Shown here: positions 25,402 to 37,900 of the stretch, in pieces
How the letters are laid out: each line of letters starts with the position of its first letter
Numbering within the stretch: position 1 is the first letter of the stretch
DNA from: Dipylidium caninum
Taxonomy: Eukaryota > Platyhelminthes > Cestoda > Cyclophyllidea > Dipylidiidae
NCBI GenBank assembly: GCA_017562135.1
Contig: QEYB01000338.1
Span: 248,001 to 312,000, forward strand
Reading direction: 5' to 3'
DNA length: 64,000 bases
The notes under the pieces: model-generated
Database searches by the model: none
What the model was told of the DNA's origin: nothing
The model's input: only the letters and a program-made list of their open reading frames with translations
Translations under genes and position numbers: made by a program

Positions 25402-28400
25402 CTAAGGCGACACTGTAAGTTGGTTGGGAACTACGTAGTTGGCAGATTATCCACCATGATTTACCATCGTCCGCTTCAAATGTCGTCCTACCGTGTATCA
25501 ATGCTTGGTTATCACCGAAGATGGAGCTCGAAATGGTGGTTAGCTGACGTCGACTGCGGCTCCAAACGATATAAAAATTTAATATCTCCGTCAAATCGGG
25601 AACATAATCTAACTTTTATTGTCGAATACCCCATTACCGAGTTTGCGATAAATGCTTTGGCGCAACCGATGGTTGTAATAAGATGATCCACGAGAACGTG
25701 TCATACGCGCATCATTCGCACTGAAGATTTTAGTGAAAAATGTACGGGAAATATCATTGGTGGTGCTGTTTTTAGTGGTCCGAGAACTTTGTTGCTCCCA
25801 AAAGTTATGACTTGTCAGTAATGCAAGTCAAATGGTATGACGGTCATGTGGAAGTATGACATGTAGGAGATAGGAGCTGGGGACTTCTTCTTACGGGTCG
25901 TCTCTAATCCTCTTTATCCCTCTAAACCCGGTAGTTGGTCTTCTAGATTTCGTTGGAAAAATAAAATTAGTCAAACTCCATAGCCTAAATAATTTCTTTA
26001 GACGGGTGAATGTCATTTGATAAATTTGTTTCTATCAAAATGGAAGTCGCTATGGTCTTGCAACGAGCAAGTAAACCCCCCGAACATATTTTGGGGAAAT
26101 TTTTTCTACAAATTCACTAACGCTGTAGTCCACTTCGGGCAAGCTGGCTATTTTGCTTCCCTGCAGCATTAATGATTCTCAGCCTGCTCTCGGGGCCCCA
26201 AAACAGTGAAGTGGCCAATTTGAAAATGACTTCACACGGGCACTGGTTGGGATCAGCAGATGGACGATCTCTCCGCTAATGCTCGATTTGAGTGGAATGG
26301 TGTAGAGCCGCAGTAATTCAACAACTGTAGGAGAACATTTCGGATTAGGCGCTAATTGGCGCCACTCAAATGGACGCGCAGCGTATGTCCGCCCACCCCG
26401 TTTTTTGGACAATCCTCACCCCATCTGTGTCCCATGCACCTCTACGCTTTTATGCCCAGATATTTCGCCATTATACACATTTAAATTGACTGAGTAAATT
26501 GATATTGCCATGCTTGCATGACCACTGACTTGCGTTTCTAAAGCGAAAAGACATTCCAAATGTAGGCGCGGTTTGATCCGGCGATGTTTACCTTTGAATG
26601 AATAAGATCCATCATTTATCTTGGCAAAAACCACTGAGCTTGGGGTTTTGCCAAGTTGTTCCTTTCCCTAATCCAAGTTTGATTTGGTCTGGTAACTTTT
26701 CCGACAGGCCTAGAATAACGGAAATTTCACTTGAGAGGGCAAACTCTAACTGCTATGCCGCATGTGCATAAAGAGCTGAAAATTTTCTCCATTTAATGGA
26801 CTAAATAAAGTGTGCGACAATGTCTTTGGGAATCCTTTTTGTAGGGAAGAGAGACAAGTAAGCTTCACTTGAGGCAATGGCAAGACAAGATGACTTGAAG
26901 GAGTACCTGGTGAATGACAGCATATCACCATTCAAGGAGAACCCGGCCATTCCATCGCCTTCAATGCACTCTGTTTCCAGTAAGCTGAAGAAAATGAATA
27001 GGAGGTCGGTGATTAGCGATGGCTAATGTCACCAGGACTGTAATATGATTTAGGACGCCTCGTAGACATTCTTGATCGAGCCTTTCGTCATTGGTAAACT
27101 TTAATACACCTTGTTTAATCCCGACCTCAACCTTCTAGTGAGATACAAATTTTAATATTACTCGCAAATTCCCTCTCAAAAATCAGGGAGTTGATTTTGA
27201 AAATGTGAATTTTAAAGACGATCTACTCAAGTGGAAGGGATCTGATCTGTCCATTTTAGCGAGAGGCCCCTTAAGTGTGCTCTTAGCTCTTCCCATAAAC
27301 TGTGATTTAGTAGCAGCTACCATAAGCGTCATAAGGTGAAGGAGCCTTTCTCTTCAGAATGCCTCCTAAAAGAAGACCTACGAAGGGGAAGATCCTTGTT
27401 CATGATTTGATTGCTCTCACTTGGGTAACGCTTTGTTCCGCTGAGTTTAGGATAATGAGGCTGTTAAAGGGGTCCTGGTTAATTAGATTTAACCGCATCA
27501 CATACGCTTTTTGAGGGCTTTCGATGGTTGAATTAATTAACTCCGATTCTCGGAAAAGGGAAAGCAAAAGCACCCGATGTACTTTTTTGCCTTTCGTATT
27601 TTATAATCACTTGTCGATTAGTTTAATTGTATTAGCTCCGTGGCAAAAGTCATTGACATAAACAGAATTTCAGGAATGCTCCCACGCCTCTCGCCCCAGC
27701 CTGAGGATACCATCATCACTTCTCCGGAAAATTACAGCTTTTCTCCCCTTCCCACCCAGTCAATTGCCCATTAGGTTCTTGGCAATCAGGCATTTGGCCG
27801 ATGTCTGTGGCTGTACAGAGAATGGGTAAAGATGAGGATGAAGCAACTGATTAGTGGCCACTGAATGAGAAGGCATTTTAACACAACTTGGGAAAGTACA
27901 CAATCAATTGTTTGCACACATACGTCAACGTCTAAAAACTTCAATTTAGCGCTAAATTCGGAGTCATTTATTGAGTCGGAAGAATTACGCTCCTAACTCC
28001 TGCCAATTCAGTCATCTGTGGTCAGTCATAGAAGCATTTACACAGAACGTCGGTCCAATTTTAGGAAACTATTTACTGAAGGCGACTGTACGATCATTTT
28101 TCGAAACTTAGTCAAGACGAGACCTGAGATATAGTCTGACTTCACATTCACACTGGACAAGAGCGCCTCTTTCTCTTCTTTACTATTAGCCATGACGCCT
28201 AGAGCGCCGACGGCATGGAAGAGCTGGATGTCACTATATCCTACCAAATTCTGAAAGCATACAGCAACGTCGTCGAGTTCCGGTTGTAAATTTCTTTTCG
28301 CCAACACTTTCATACGCTAACAACAAGTAAACAGTCGCAAATAAATTCCCATGTAGAGAAATTAGAAAGGTGGGTAATCAGGGTTCTAGGACCAAAGAGC

Positions 28401-29639
28401 ACATTTATTTCTTTGTATGCTTGGCTGAAAATGCTACATATTTACCCTCAGCTCTCGGAAATGTGGGTTTTGGAGTTCCAAGAGAACCTGCAGAAAAAGA
28501 GCTGGTCGCTCACCATTGTCCCACTTTTGGCGTTTAGGGCGTCTTCATCATCTCTATCTTTGGCCCCAACTGAAATTAAGCAATAAAAAATTCAGTTCGT
28601 GGCCTATCCGATTTGCTAGTATTTGCTAAGCTCTGTCAAAGCTCACCTTTGGACCACTTTACTTACGACCTCATGTATAATAAACTACGGTGTTGGTGTG
28701 CAATAAAATTGGGAGGATATACTTTCAGTCTCTCTCGTTTCACTTCACATCGTTTTATTTCATCGCGCCCAGTTCTGATGCTGAATTTACAGCAGAAATA
28801 AAACACATGAAAGGTGGACACGGCTGGAAAACGAGGTCACATTCTTGCATAACGAGAAGAAGGAGTTTCTTTCAGGGAGATATAAATATTTCACCTTGCA
28901 ATCCCATTACCTGCCACTTACTTGGACGAATTTTGCTTATCTACACCAGCTACACGTAAGCAAATGCATTTAGTTAGGTATGGCATGTTTAAAGGCAATG
29001 AAACGGACTCATTATGACTATTTGCATGACGTTTAGCCAAGCCCGCCTTCTTATCGCAACTTAGGAGAGCCTGATTTTATGTTTGTAGCTTTGCCGAATG
29101 ACTGACATCGGTAATGTCCCGCTGCCTCCACTGGCGCTGGGCTCAGTGTTTCTTTCCTGCATGTCTGCTTTAAAAGACCATTAACTAGAAAAAAGGCAGA
29201 GGACTTTCGTGAAGCGTCATTCTAATTTCAGGTGGCTAGAACGGAAAGTACAGAAGCGATGATTAACTCGAGGCTTCCATCACTTATTGAGGATGTGAAG
29301 ATTACAAATAGTGCAAGTGCCCTCGAGGCGCGTGGATGGTCCATCGTAGTTGGTTTTGACTGCTACAAAAGTATTTCCACCATCAAAAGCGGTACGGACT
29401 TTCTCTCCGCTATACTAAACATTAACAATTTGTGCTCGTTCTCATACGACCCAGCTTACACAATAGCTCGATGGTGCAGTCGAAACCGTGGACTGAATAT
29501 CAGATTAAACGCTATGCAAGGGACGATTTTTGCAAGCGGTATATTGTAACGTATGAGGCTAATTTTACTCATAAATCTTGGAGACATTCTTATTACTCAT
29601 TTCGCATAAAATTTCCGCACTAATACCCCATTTTTAATT
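25402..29639. other. spacer, first part
   Basis: Unique-looking sequence inside the inverted repeat, lower in G+C than the arms. A 91-codon minus-strand frame (28313-28038) is the most protein-like but is not recognised. Confidence 0.5.
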
Positions 29640-30745
29640 CATGTTCGGCGAAACCAGATGAACCAAAATGCGATTTATATCTACTTATCTTGTACGAACT
29701 CATATAAAGTAATAGTTCATGTAAAGCTTCGAGAAACATTAGCGAGGCATTCGGAGGTGGATCCACCAATGGAAAGAACGCTCGATTTTGGTTCCATAAA
29801 TTTCATTTCGGCTATTTGAGTATGATGGAAAAGCCTCGAAGAAGAGCATTGGCCCACGCTGAGAATGAGGAGGAATGAAGGAGCGCTGTGGAATTCGATC
29901 CACACACAAGACTTTTCTCTTGAACTCGGCTCTGAACCAGGAACAAGCCATACGACAACGGGCGTGTTAAAACATCTGCGTACAATAAATGAATAAGATA
30001 GAAATTTGACTCGTGTGTGTCCGTACGGACAACAGACGCAACTGCAGACGATCGAGCAATCGCAAGAGCAAATGCGCATCTTTGTTGCTTCGCAATGCAT
30101 GACTGCCGCAAACATCACATGGCAAATCATCACTTGTGACGAAAAGTGGACTTCGTCTGATGAGTGAAAACGGTCAAACAGATGAGCAGGTGAGACTACA
30201 CGCTACGGACACATCACTAAGCCGGAATATCATCAGCAAACATATGTGAAATGTCTGAGAAGTCCTCTATTATTTCATCCTTTCCACAGGAAGGCGAAAC
30301 CTCAACGCAATTAACGTTATGCAGAAGAAACTTATGAAGGAAAAACAGCAGCATTGCCCCATCGGCACAGCGCAGCATTACCTCATGATAATACACGACG
30401 ACCACATAAGGCTTCAACCGCTTTCGCCAACTCAAATAACTTTTTTACAATGTGAAATTTTGCCACATCTTCCCTGTCCACGCGATATTTATCCGCCATA
30501 CCGACTATCACCTTTTTCGTAATTACAGAAATTTATGTAACAACCAAAATGCTGTCATAAATGACTCTGAGTCGTTTACTGACTCCAGAAATGAAGGCTT
30601 TTTCAAAAGGGCATATATGACTTGCCCAGTTGTTGGCAGAAAGTTGTAGATGGGGATAAAAGTTGTTTGAATTGAATATAATAAATAAGGTGAAAGATCG
30701 AGTCTTTTGTCTATTACTTTATTCAACACGTTTCATAGTTTCCAA
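29640..30745 (+). mobile_element. mariner transposon relic C (decayed, inside the inverted-repeat spacer)
   Basis: A dead mariner transposase on the plus strand, same subfamily as relic B. Pieces in order: RNISEAFGGGSTNGKNARFW, FGYLSMMEKPRRRALAHAEN, SHTTTGVLKHLRTI, ITWQIITCDEKW, an HDN box with an inserted Arg (HDNTRRPHKA), HTDYHLFRN near the third catalytic aspartate, and FFKRAYMTCPVVGRK at the C-terminus. The three acidic positions are partly kept, but stops and frameshifts interrupt the gene throughout. It lies between the two arms of the large inverted repeat and points the same way as relic B, 19.7 kb upstream. Confidence 0.82.
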
Positions 30746-33700
30746 CCGAATAATTCGCATATGATTATTCATGTCATTCAGCGCATTTACTCTCTTTCCA
30801 TCTGACAGCATTTTATTGCGAACATTTGATCCAAAGACAGATAATTGTTGTTCGTGTTTGGGAAGGTCTCATTTTAGTCTGCTTAACGGAGAAATTCCGC
30901 ATAAACAAGGACGCAAATGAAAGAGGGAAATGACTGGCAGCTTGTTGACTGAAGTGGCAGTTATGAGGCTGTAAAAAGCGCCACGTTTTGCATTTGTTGA
31001 AACAATAACTGGGGACGTCATGGTGTATCTCTTCGCAACCGAAAGGAAACTGTATACACGCCAGCTTGCGTGCCTCTGAAATTTGTAATTTTAGAATATA
31101 TCCCAATCAAAATATCATTGAAAAATACTGGCGAAAATAACGGGGCAGGTGATGCCTTCCAATAAGGCGGGAGAGGATCCACGTCACGTGCATGTGACGC
31201 TGCGATCAGAAAATGGAGCTCGAACTGCTACGCAAACGCTTTCCTCATTATGAACGTATCAGTCGAGCGGTGTTTTATGTTAGACCCCAGACGTGGGGAC
31301 AATAAACCCAACACGGTCTATAAAAGCGATATCATTGTTAGTTAAGCAGTCTGAGCCAATTAGTCTCCCCATTCGAAAATAGCATGACTGCGTTAGTGAG
31401 AGCCAATGCTTGCCAGAATTTCATGGTTCTCCTCACACATCTCCAGACCGTCGACACAAATGACGCAGAGGAGTGCTGAGTTCGTTATGATCAAACTTAT
31501 GGCACCCCAAACGTTGCCATTGTCGTCTCCTCGGTACCCTGGTGTAGTCCGCGGAACTGATATTGCCACAGCGTGTATTTTCCAACCTCTACAAAGTCTG
31601 ACTTTATTCAGTAGACTTAGACAAAAGCACCCAGATCATTGAATGCGTCTGGAAATCAGCACCCCGTCCAAGCACACATGTGTTAAAGTGAAGCGTTCAG
31701 AAGTGTCTAATGAAAAAGTGTCTCCATAAAGCAAGGAGACTTAGTGCTCAGACCCAAACTCAAGTTGTGAGTGTCGATCACTGAGTTTAAAAGCAAGTTG
31801 GTGAGCCACAACGAGGCCCGAAAATTGTGACATTTTGCTCTATCACGATTAAATCACTAAAACAGTTCATAAGAGGCGATAAATAATCTTTTTCTTGAAT
31901 TGTCGACACTTGTTAAGATGGTTAGGTAGAAGGAGCAAAAATAACGTCCTGTAATAACGGAAAGCATGGTTAATGAGGTCCGTAAGGTGGCACAATTACA
32001 GTGAAGGTGAATACCTTGAGGGGAAAATTCTGTGGTGGGGAGGAGGCACCGAGTCAACCTCCCACCATTCCACCTTCGAGAGAAGCCATGATAGGATAAG
32101 TGTGAAAAGAGAAGTTAGCATTGTCAACCTCCTACTTTTATTCCCAAAATAAAGGGCGAAACAGCGTACAGAAGACCCATGGGGCTCGATGCGACAGTTA
32201 ATTTGTCAGCTCATATGAGATATACATTCTCTGCCTCCTTTAACCTGTCGTCACTGACACTTCTTTTGGCAACACTTGTTTAAACGATACAGCCCTTTCA
32301 AGGAACGTCCCTGGCAACTGTACGAAAGCGCTTGAATACGAAAGTGCGGCATATGACTTGCAACGCAGAAGCGCATACAGACAAATGTCCATGCCAGGAA
32401 ATAAGTGAAAAATTATACAGGCAGCAGAAGGCATCTTCAAATTAACCTGTAAAGGAAGATACGGTCGTAAGTGGTGGGACCAGGAATGTGGAGACGGTTG
32501 ACAGACGGGTTAAATGACTGCTTGTCGGCCGGAGACAAGAAATAGTAGCCGGACTTCACTCTCTCAAGTCCCCTTAATGTCATCCATTGCCATTGTTGAG
32601 AATTCAAGTTTGGACATGGGCTTTACATAGAAGGTGTACCGTACAACCAGGCCAATTGGAATAGTTGAGTTAGGACTGCTCTTATGAAATCTTTTGCGCA
32701 TTTAGGACTACTTTGTCAGTGGAGTCGTGTAAGATCCTCTGAAGATATCGCGAATAAAACGAGGGAGTTGACTGCGTGAAGTGAAGGAAAGTCACTGATG
32801 CTTCCTTTGTGTCAACTGGGAAACAGTGTCAGACAAGTTTCTAGGAAATGTACGATTAATCCCAGATGCAACTTTAACACGGATTGTGTATACACCAATT
32901 TTCTTTAATTTTCAGCCTCTTAAGACCTCGAAATTTTAAGATTTTAAGTTTCTACCGTGTATGCGCCATTTTCAAGTTTAACTATGAAAGGCTTCAGTTT
33001 AAAAAGCGGACCGGTTATCTTAGCCAGTGGAACGGGAAGACGTCGCATTTCTTAATGTAGCAGTCTGTTAAAAAGGAGTCGCGCCTGTTAATGCATCCTT
33101 TGTACCCGGCTAAATGGAAATATACTGCGCAACTCGAATTAATTAATTAATGAACCGCGGCCCCTTTTGTCGCAAAATCCCAACCGAGCGAGGAGAGTAA
33201 GAAGTCCGAGGGTAAAACATTGGCGGCGTAAGAATATCAAACATTCTGCTAGAGGCGGGGACTTTGGAATTCAAATACTGCAGTAAAATTTTCCCTCCTC
33301 ACGCATTCAATCCGCCTGTCATATCTAAAAAAGTAGTTCGACTTTTTGCTCAAAATCTGCCAGACTCGGTTGATGACAGGCGAAACCTTCTACCAAAATC
33401 TGTGACACCATGCCGTCGAGTGCCTGATAGAATAACATCCTAACGGGTCGTTTTACGATTACGGTATTCGCAAATTTTCCCCTTTTCAACTCATCTGCCT
33501 GTTGGCAAAGTATTTTAAATTCGGCGTGCCAGTGCCATATGTCGTGAGACACTAATCCCCTGCTTATTTAGTTTCTTTTCCCCTAATTTTAGATTTTGCA
33601 AACAGCTGCTGCCCCTCTCCTTCACGACTAGTTTGTAGGCATTTGTGATAACTTCTTTAGTCCAGTGTCGTTAATACAATCGGGTCCTTTGCTAAGCCAA

Positions 33701-35094
33701 AAGGGTTTTACAAGTTCTGTCACCTAGTTGCATCTAGTTCATCACGCACAGTGAGGCAAAAGTATTTTGTAAGCTCCAAACGATTTTCCCTTCGCCTCGA
33801 TTTTGAGGTGTTTTGAGCCGATTGGGAGTGAACTGGAATTCGGGAAGAGAGACATGTGTAATTCACGCTCTCTCTCCTGCCAGTTTGCCCCACTGTGATG
33901 CTGCTTTCGACTCACATCTTTTAATGTTGCTATTTGACTCCTACGGTCAAATAACATTTTTTTCTCTCGACACTCGCAAAATTTTGGAATTATTCGCTTC
34001 ACTGACTCCGCATTCATCGATCCACAGTTACTGATGGGGGATGCAAATTTTGTACCGTTTCTCTAAAGCGTGGCAGCCATTTGACAGTTTTTGTGTCCCC
34101 TGTCGGCGAAAACATACTCCTTCCCCTTCAAGTGAACGCTTTCATCAAATTTAGTGAATCTGCGCTTATCACTAATGTTTAACTCCGGTATTTAACTAAC
34201 TTCAGTTGTGTGGGTTAGTGCAAAAACACATGTCTATAATTAAGTCCAAATATAGAGATTATTTATATAAGAGTGGCTCTGTCCAAGTTAATAAAAACCT
34301 TCAAGGAAGTACCTATGAGAATGACAGTTTAAATTTGACATAAGACTGCAATTGTTACGAAGTTCTAATCAAGACTGCCTTTCAGGCGTTGTTGTAAGTA
34401 GTGCTTGAAATTTCGGTGAATTTGCTTAAGATACCTTCAGATTGTCCAAAGGGACTACTCAAAAACATTTGTAACCTTTTACAGCCGATGTGATAAGCTG
34501 TGGCCGGACCGCGGGAAAGATTTACTATTACCCTGCGGAATGATTTGGCTGGGAGGTTAGCGCCATGGTAGCAGGACTCTGCCCCCAAGCGGAAGTACAA
34601 CGTGTGGGACGATGCAAATATATCACAGATAAAATCAGCACCTTTAAACTAAACCGGTAATGAGTTATTTATTTGGGAATTGCTGACCAGACAAATGGCT
34701 TAATGGCTAAGACAAGGGCAGGAGGAGGTACCGCGACTATAATGAAGCCTGAAATCTAAGGGGGCAAAGCCCAAACTCCCAGGCCATGCATCTACTCTTG
34801 CTAAAGTAAACTAATGGGCAAATAATGCAAGTGGGAAGTAGGCAACGGGGGATTACTTTGTTTAAGGTAAACAAATGGCTGGAAAAGGGGGCAAAAGGAG
34901 ATAGTCACTAATATTATGAACAAGGCTGATGAGACTCATTTCTTCACGTGAATCTGTGGAATTGGCAGGAGAGAGAAGTTGGAAAGGAATAATCGCACAG
35001 CGCCTGAATTCCACAAGTTAAGTGACAGGTTGTTCTTTGAAGGTTTCAACAGTTTTAACGGTAATATTATCTAACTGTGGAGAAGAACTACTTG
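30746..35094. other. spacer, middle part
   Basis: No recognisable gene. A 75-codon minus-strand frame (33552-33325) follows an AG and has protein-like composition, but I cannot assign it. Confidence 0.5.
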
Positions 35095-35775
35095 CTATCT
35101 CATAGACAGCTGTAAGCTTTGATGCAGCTGGCTTCGCTTGGGGAAAAGTAACAACACTTCTCCCCCCCCCCTCGCCTTTTCTAACACCAGGTACGTTGGT
35201 TGGCATTTTTACAATCAGTTTGCGTCGGCCAACAGAACTCCACTCCCACCGTGGTGAATAAGGTCGGCCTCATGTCTCCTCACGGACTCCCGTCGTCCTT
35301 ACCGCCCACCACAGACACATACTAGAAGGATGAGGTACCACACTGGTGCCGCATGGCTGAGAATGACAAAGAGGAAGAAGAGAAGTAGTGAGTCGGGTGA
35401 TGACAAGAAGATCGGTAGGACAGGTCGCCTGGTTGAGGAATTCAACAAGATGATGGCAAGTGTGATATCGTTTTTGCCAGGAAAACTCAGTCGAAGGTGA
35501 CACATTCTAAAATGTGTTGCATCTTTTGTTTTTGCACAGCTTTTGCTTAAAAAGGATGTGCAGGCAGGGGAGGCGGTGTGGAGAAGGAGCAGCGAATTTG
35601 GACTGCAATGGTTAAGGAAGAATAAGGAGGCACGAGTGAGAACTGCGGAAATCGAGAACTCCCCATTGAAGTGCCGTGTGGAGATGTGTGTGAGAGTAAG
35701 TTTTTTCGTAGTATAAAAACACCGACTGTAGCTATGGGCCACATTGTGCTATGGGAGTGTGGTTGTGATGAGGAT
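35095..35775 (-). repeat. older, truncated copy of the arm repeat
   Basis: Inside the spacer, this stretch aligns with right-arm sequence at roughly 41450-41760 and 42050-42230, in the same orientation. Shared landmarks are GCTGGCTTCGCTTGGGGA (arm: ACTGGCTTCACTTGGGGA), TCCACTCCCACCGTGGTGAA, CTGGTGCCGCATGGCTGAGA (arm: CTGGCGCCGCGTGGCTCAGA) and GGAGATGTGTGTG. It is clearly more diverged than the two arms are from each other, and the part in between is shortened. It shows that the arm sequence belongs to a repeat family with insertions of different ages. Confidence 0.75.
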
Positions 35776-37051
35776 ACGAGAGTTTTGAGTGTCATGGAAA
35801 GCAAAGTGACTCGAAGAAAGTCCAGCGGGTCGTGTTTACCAAAGACCGACGATTCTACACATCAAAATGAGTCTGCAATTCGGCCGCGGAAATGTCTAAT
35901 AGCAAAATCTATCACTCAAAGGCCCATATGAAAAGTTGATAAAAGATACTTGTTGGATGTACAACAAGAGGATGGAGGAGGGGGACATTAGGCAAGTTGC
36001 GATTATTATCAATGTTTCCGCGTCCACATTGGAACCTAAGCCGTGAGCGGCCACGGCAAAAAGATTAATAACTTGGACATGCGAGGACACAGCGATTTCT
36101 TGAAAGCGAAACCATGTTTTCCACAGTTCACTCCACACTTGTAATGACTAATGGGACTTTTTCCATAGCTGCTATCACAGTCAACCCCAGTTCGACATGA
36201 AGCATCACCACGCCGAGAACGCGGAGCACGTGGACGGAAAAGAACAGGTCCTAACTTTGTCACTACAGTCAAACTTTGACAAATTATTCAAAAGCAGTCT
36301 GTTGCCCATTGTAATTCTTCATCCGGCCTTTTGTTATGCCGAGCCGTTCACCATTACTTCTTCCTTGGACGACGAGGAACACTAAATTGCTCGCCGTCAA
36401 TAATATGTATCCTTATCCTATCTCATCCGCTGTTCAAGTAAACTGAGAGGAAAAACGTATTTTCGTAGAGAACCCTCTCCAGGACAAAATAACTCGACTT
36501 GTGAGTTTAGCCTTATGTGTCATAGATGAAAAAGTAAGGAAAGAGGTTTGATGAAGTGGGCGAGGATGACAGGTGGCTTTGATGAGCCGCAATTAAGGAG
36601 AGGGTCAGGCAATACAGGCAAATTCTTAAAAATTGGGAATTTTTAGGGCCGGATGTCAGTGAAAATTCAGTTATACGAAGGAATGTGCACTAAAGATAAC
36701 CATAATAAAATGCTGTCAAGGAGGGATACAAATCCTCTATCCATAAAATCATTAAGTAAATTTGGATTTCCAGTGATTCGTGTAATTAATTGATTAACAC
36801 AGTGAGACATTATTTCGGTATAGGAAGTGGAAATAAGCTATTTAATTATACACAAATCGACGCTTTACTAATCTTAAAGTTATTATAAAGGCATTTCGAA
36901 TCCATTATGTAATAAAATCGTATTGCATAGGGCATGGACATCTGTGACTGAAATAAATTTAGCAAACATCTTCAGTATCTGCTGAGGAAAGGGGAAAAAG
37001 AGCGAGGTTATTAACTGGTTTTAGGTCTCTGTAGGAAAGTAATAACATTAA
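35776..37051. other. spacer, last part
   Basis: No recognisable gene or repeat between the old repeat copy and the right arm. Confidence 0.5.
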
Positions 37052-37853
37052 CAACGAACTCCATGGCGTCTCCGATGCCTTCTTCCTTCACTCCATCCGA
37101 TTAGCTAAACTGATGCTCCATTGCGGAGACGTGCACAATGACACGACTCTTACACTCTTGAACTTCCCCTAACAACAAGTTGTTTTAGAAAGTTCAAAGG
37201 TGCGCTGCATGATTGGCCAAACTCGTGCCAACTTCCTGCAAATCTCGTCGCAGCGAGGCGCCTTGTGAGGGGAGAACGACTTCATTCACAAACACAAGAC
37301 TGCATTTTAAGCAGGATGCAGATATCAAAAGGCAAGTGAATGAAGCATGTTAAAGGCCGTAAGGTGAGAGCATGCGTGGTCGAGTGCTTCTGCGCACGCC
37401 CAGCACCAGTACGAGGGAGATGGGCGATGACGCCCATGAGAAAGGACCAACCCACGGAGAGGATCGCACAATTAATGTCGCTAATGCACCCTTCCTCCTC
37501 TCATTTAAACAATGCACCTGGCTGCTTCGAGGAGGCGCTGGCTAACAGAAGGAAAAAGTGGTGTCCCCCAACAAGGATTGTTTGGTGAAAGTCAAGAAAC
37601 AGGAGCATTTCATTTCTGCCTCGGATGCTTGCATTTGGATTGGAGGGTGAAATATAAGATTTGTCGCCTCGAACCTGGCACATTTCGTGGTGTACACTCA
37701 CTTCGTGATTGGCAACTTTGCATCATGTGGCCATTGGCAGTGGTCTCAGGTTTCTGCGATGCAGTAAATCAGTGAAGACGGTGGAAGTCGATGGCGGACC
37801 ACATTTTGCTAGCTCAGAGGAGGAAGGGAAAAAAACAATATCCAAATCCACTA

Positions 37854-37900
37854 ACCGGAACCGAACCGAACCGGAACCGAACCGAACCGAATCGAACGGA
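37854..37900. repeat. CCGAA pentamer array in right arm
   Basis: About nine CCGAA/CCGGAA units, the reverse-complement equivalent of 24493-24523 but with a different count. Confidence 0.88.

Noticed and set aside
28038..28313. 91-codon minus-strand frame from an ATG
   Set aside because: Plausible composition but no family recognised and no context.
33325..33552. 75-codon minus-strand frame with protein-like composition
   Set aside because: It could be an internal exon (an AG precedes it), but I cannot assign a family and there is no neighbouring exon, so it is not annotated.
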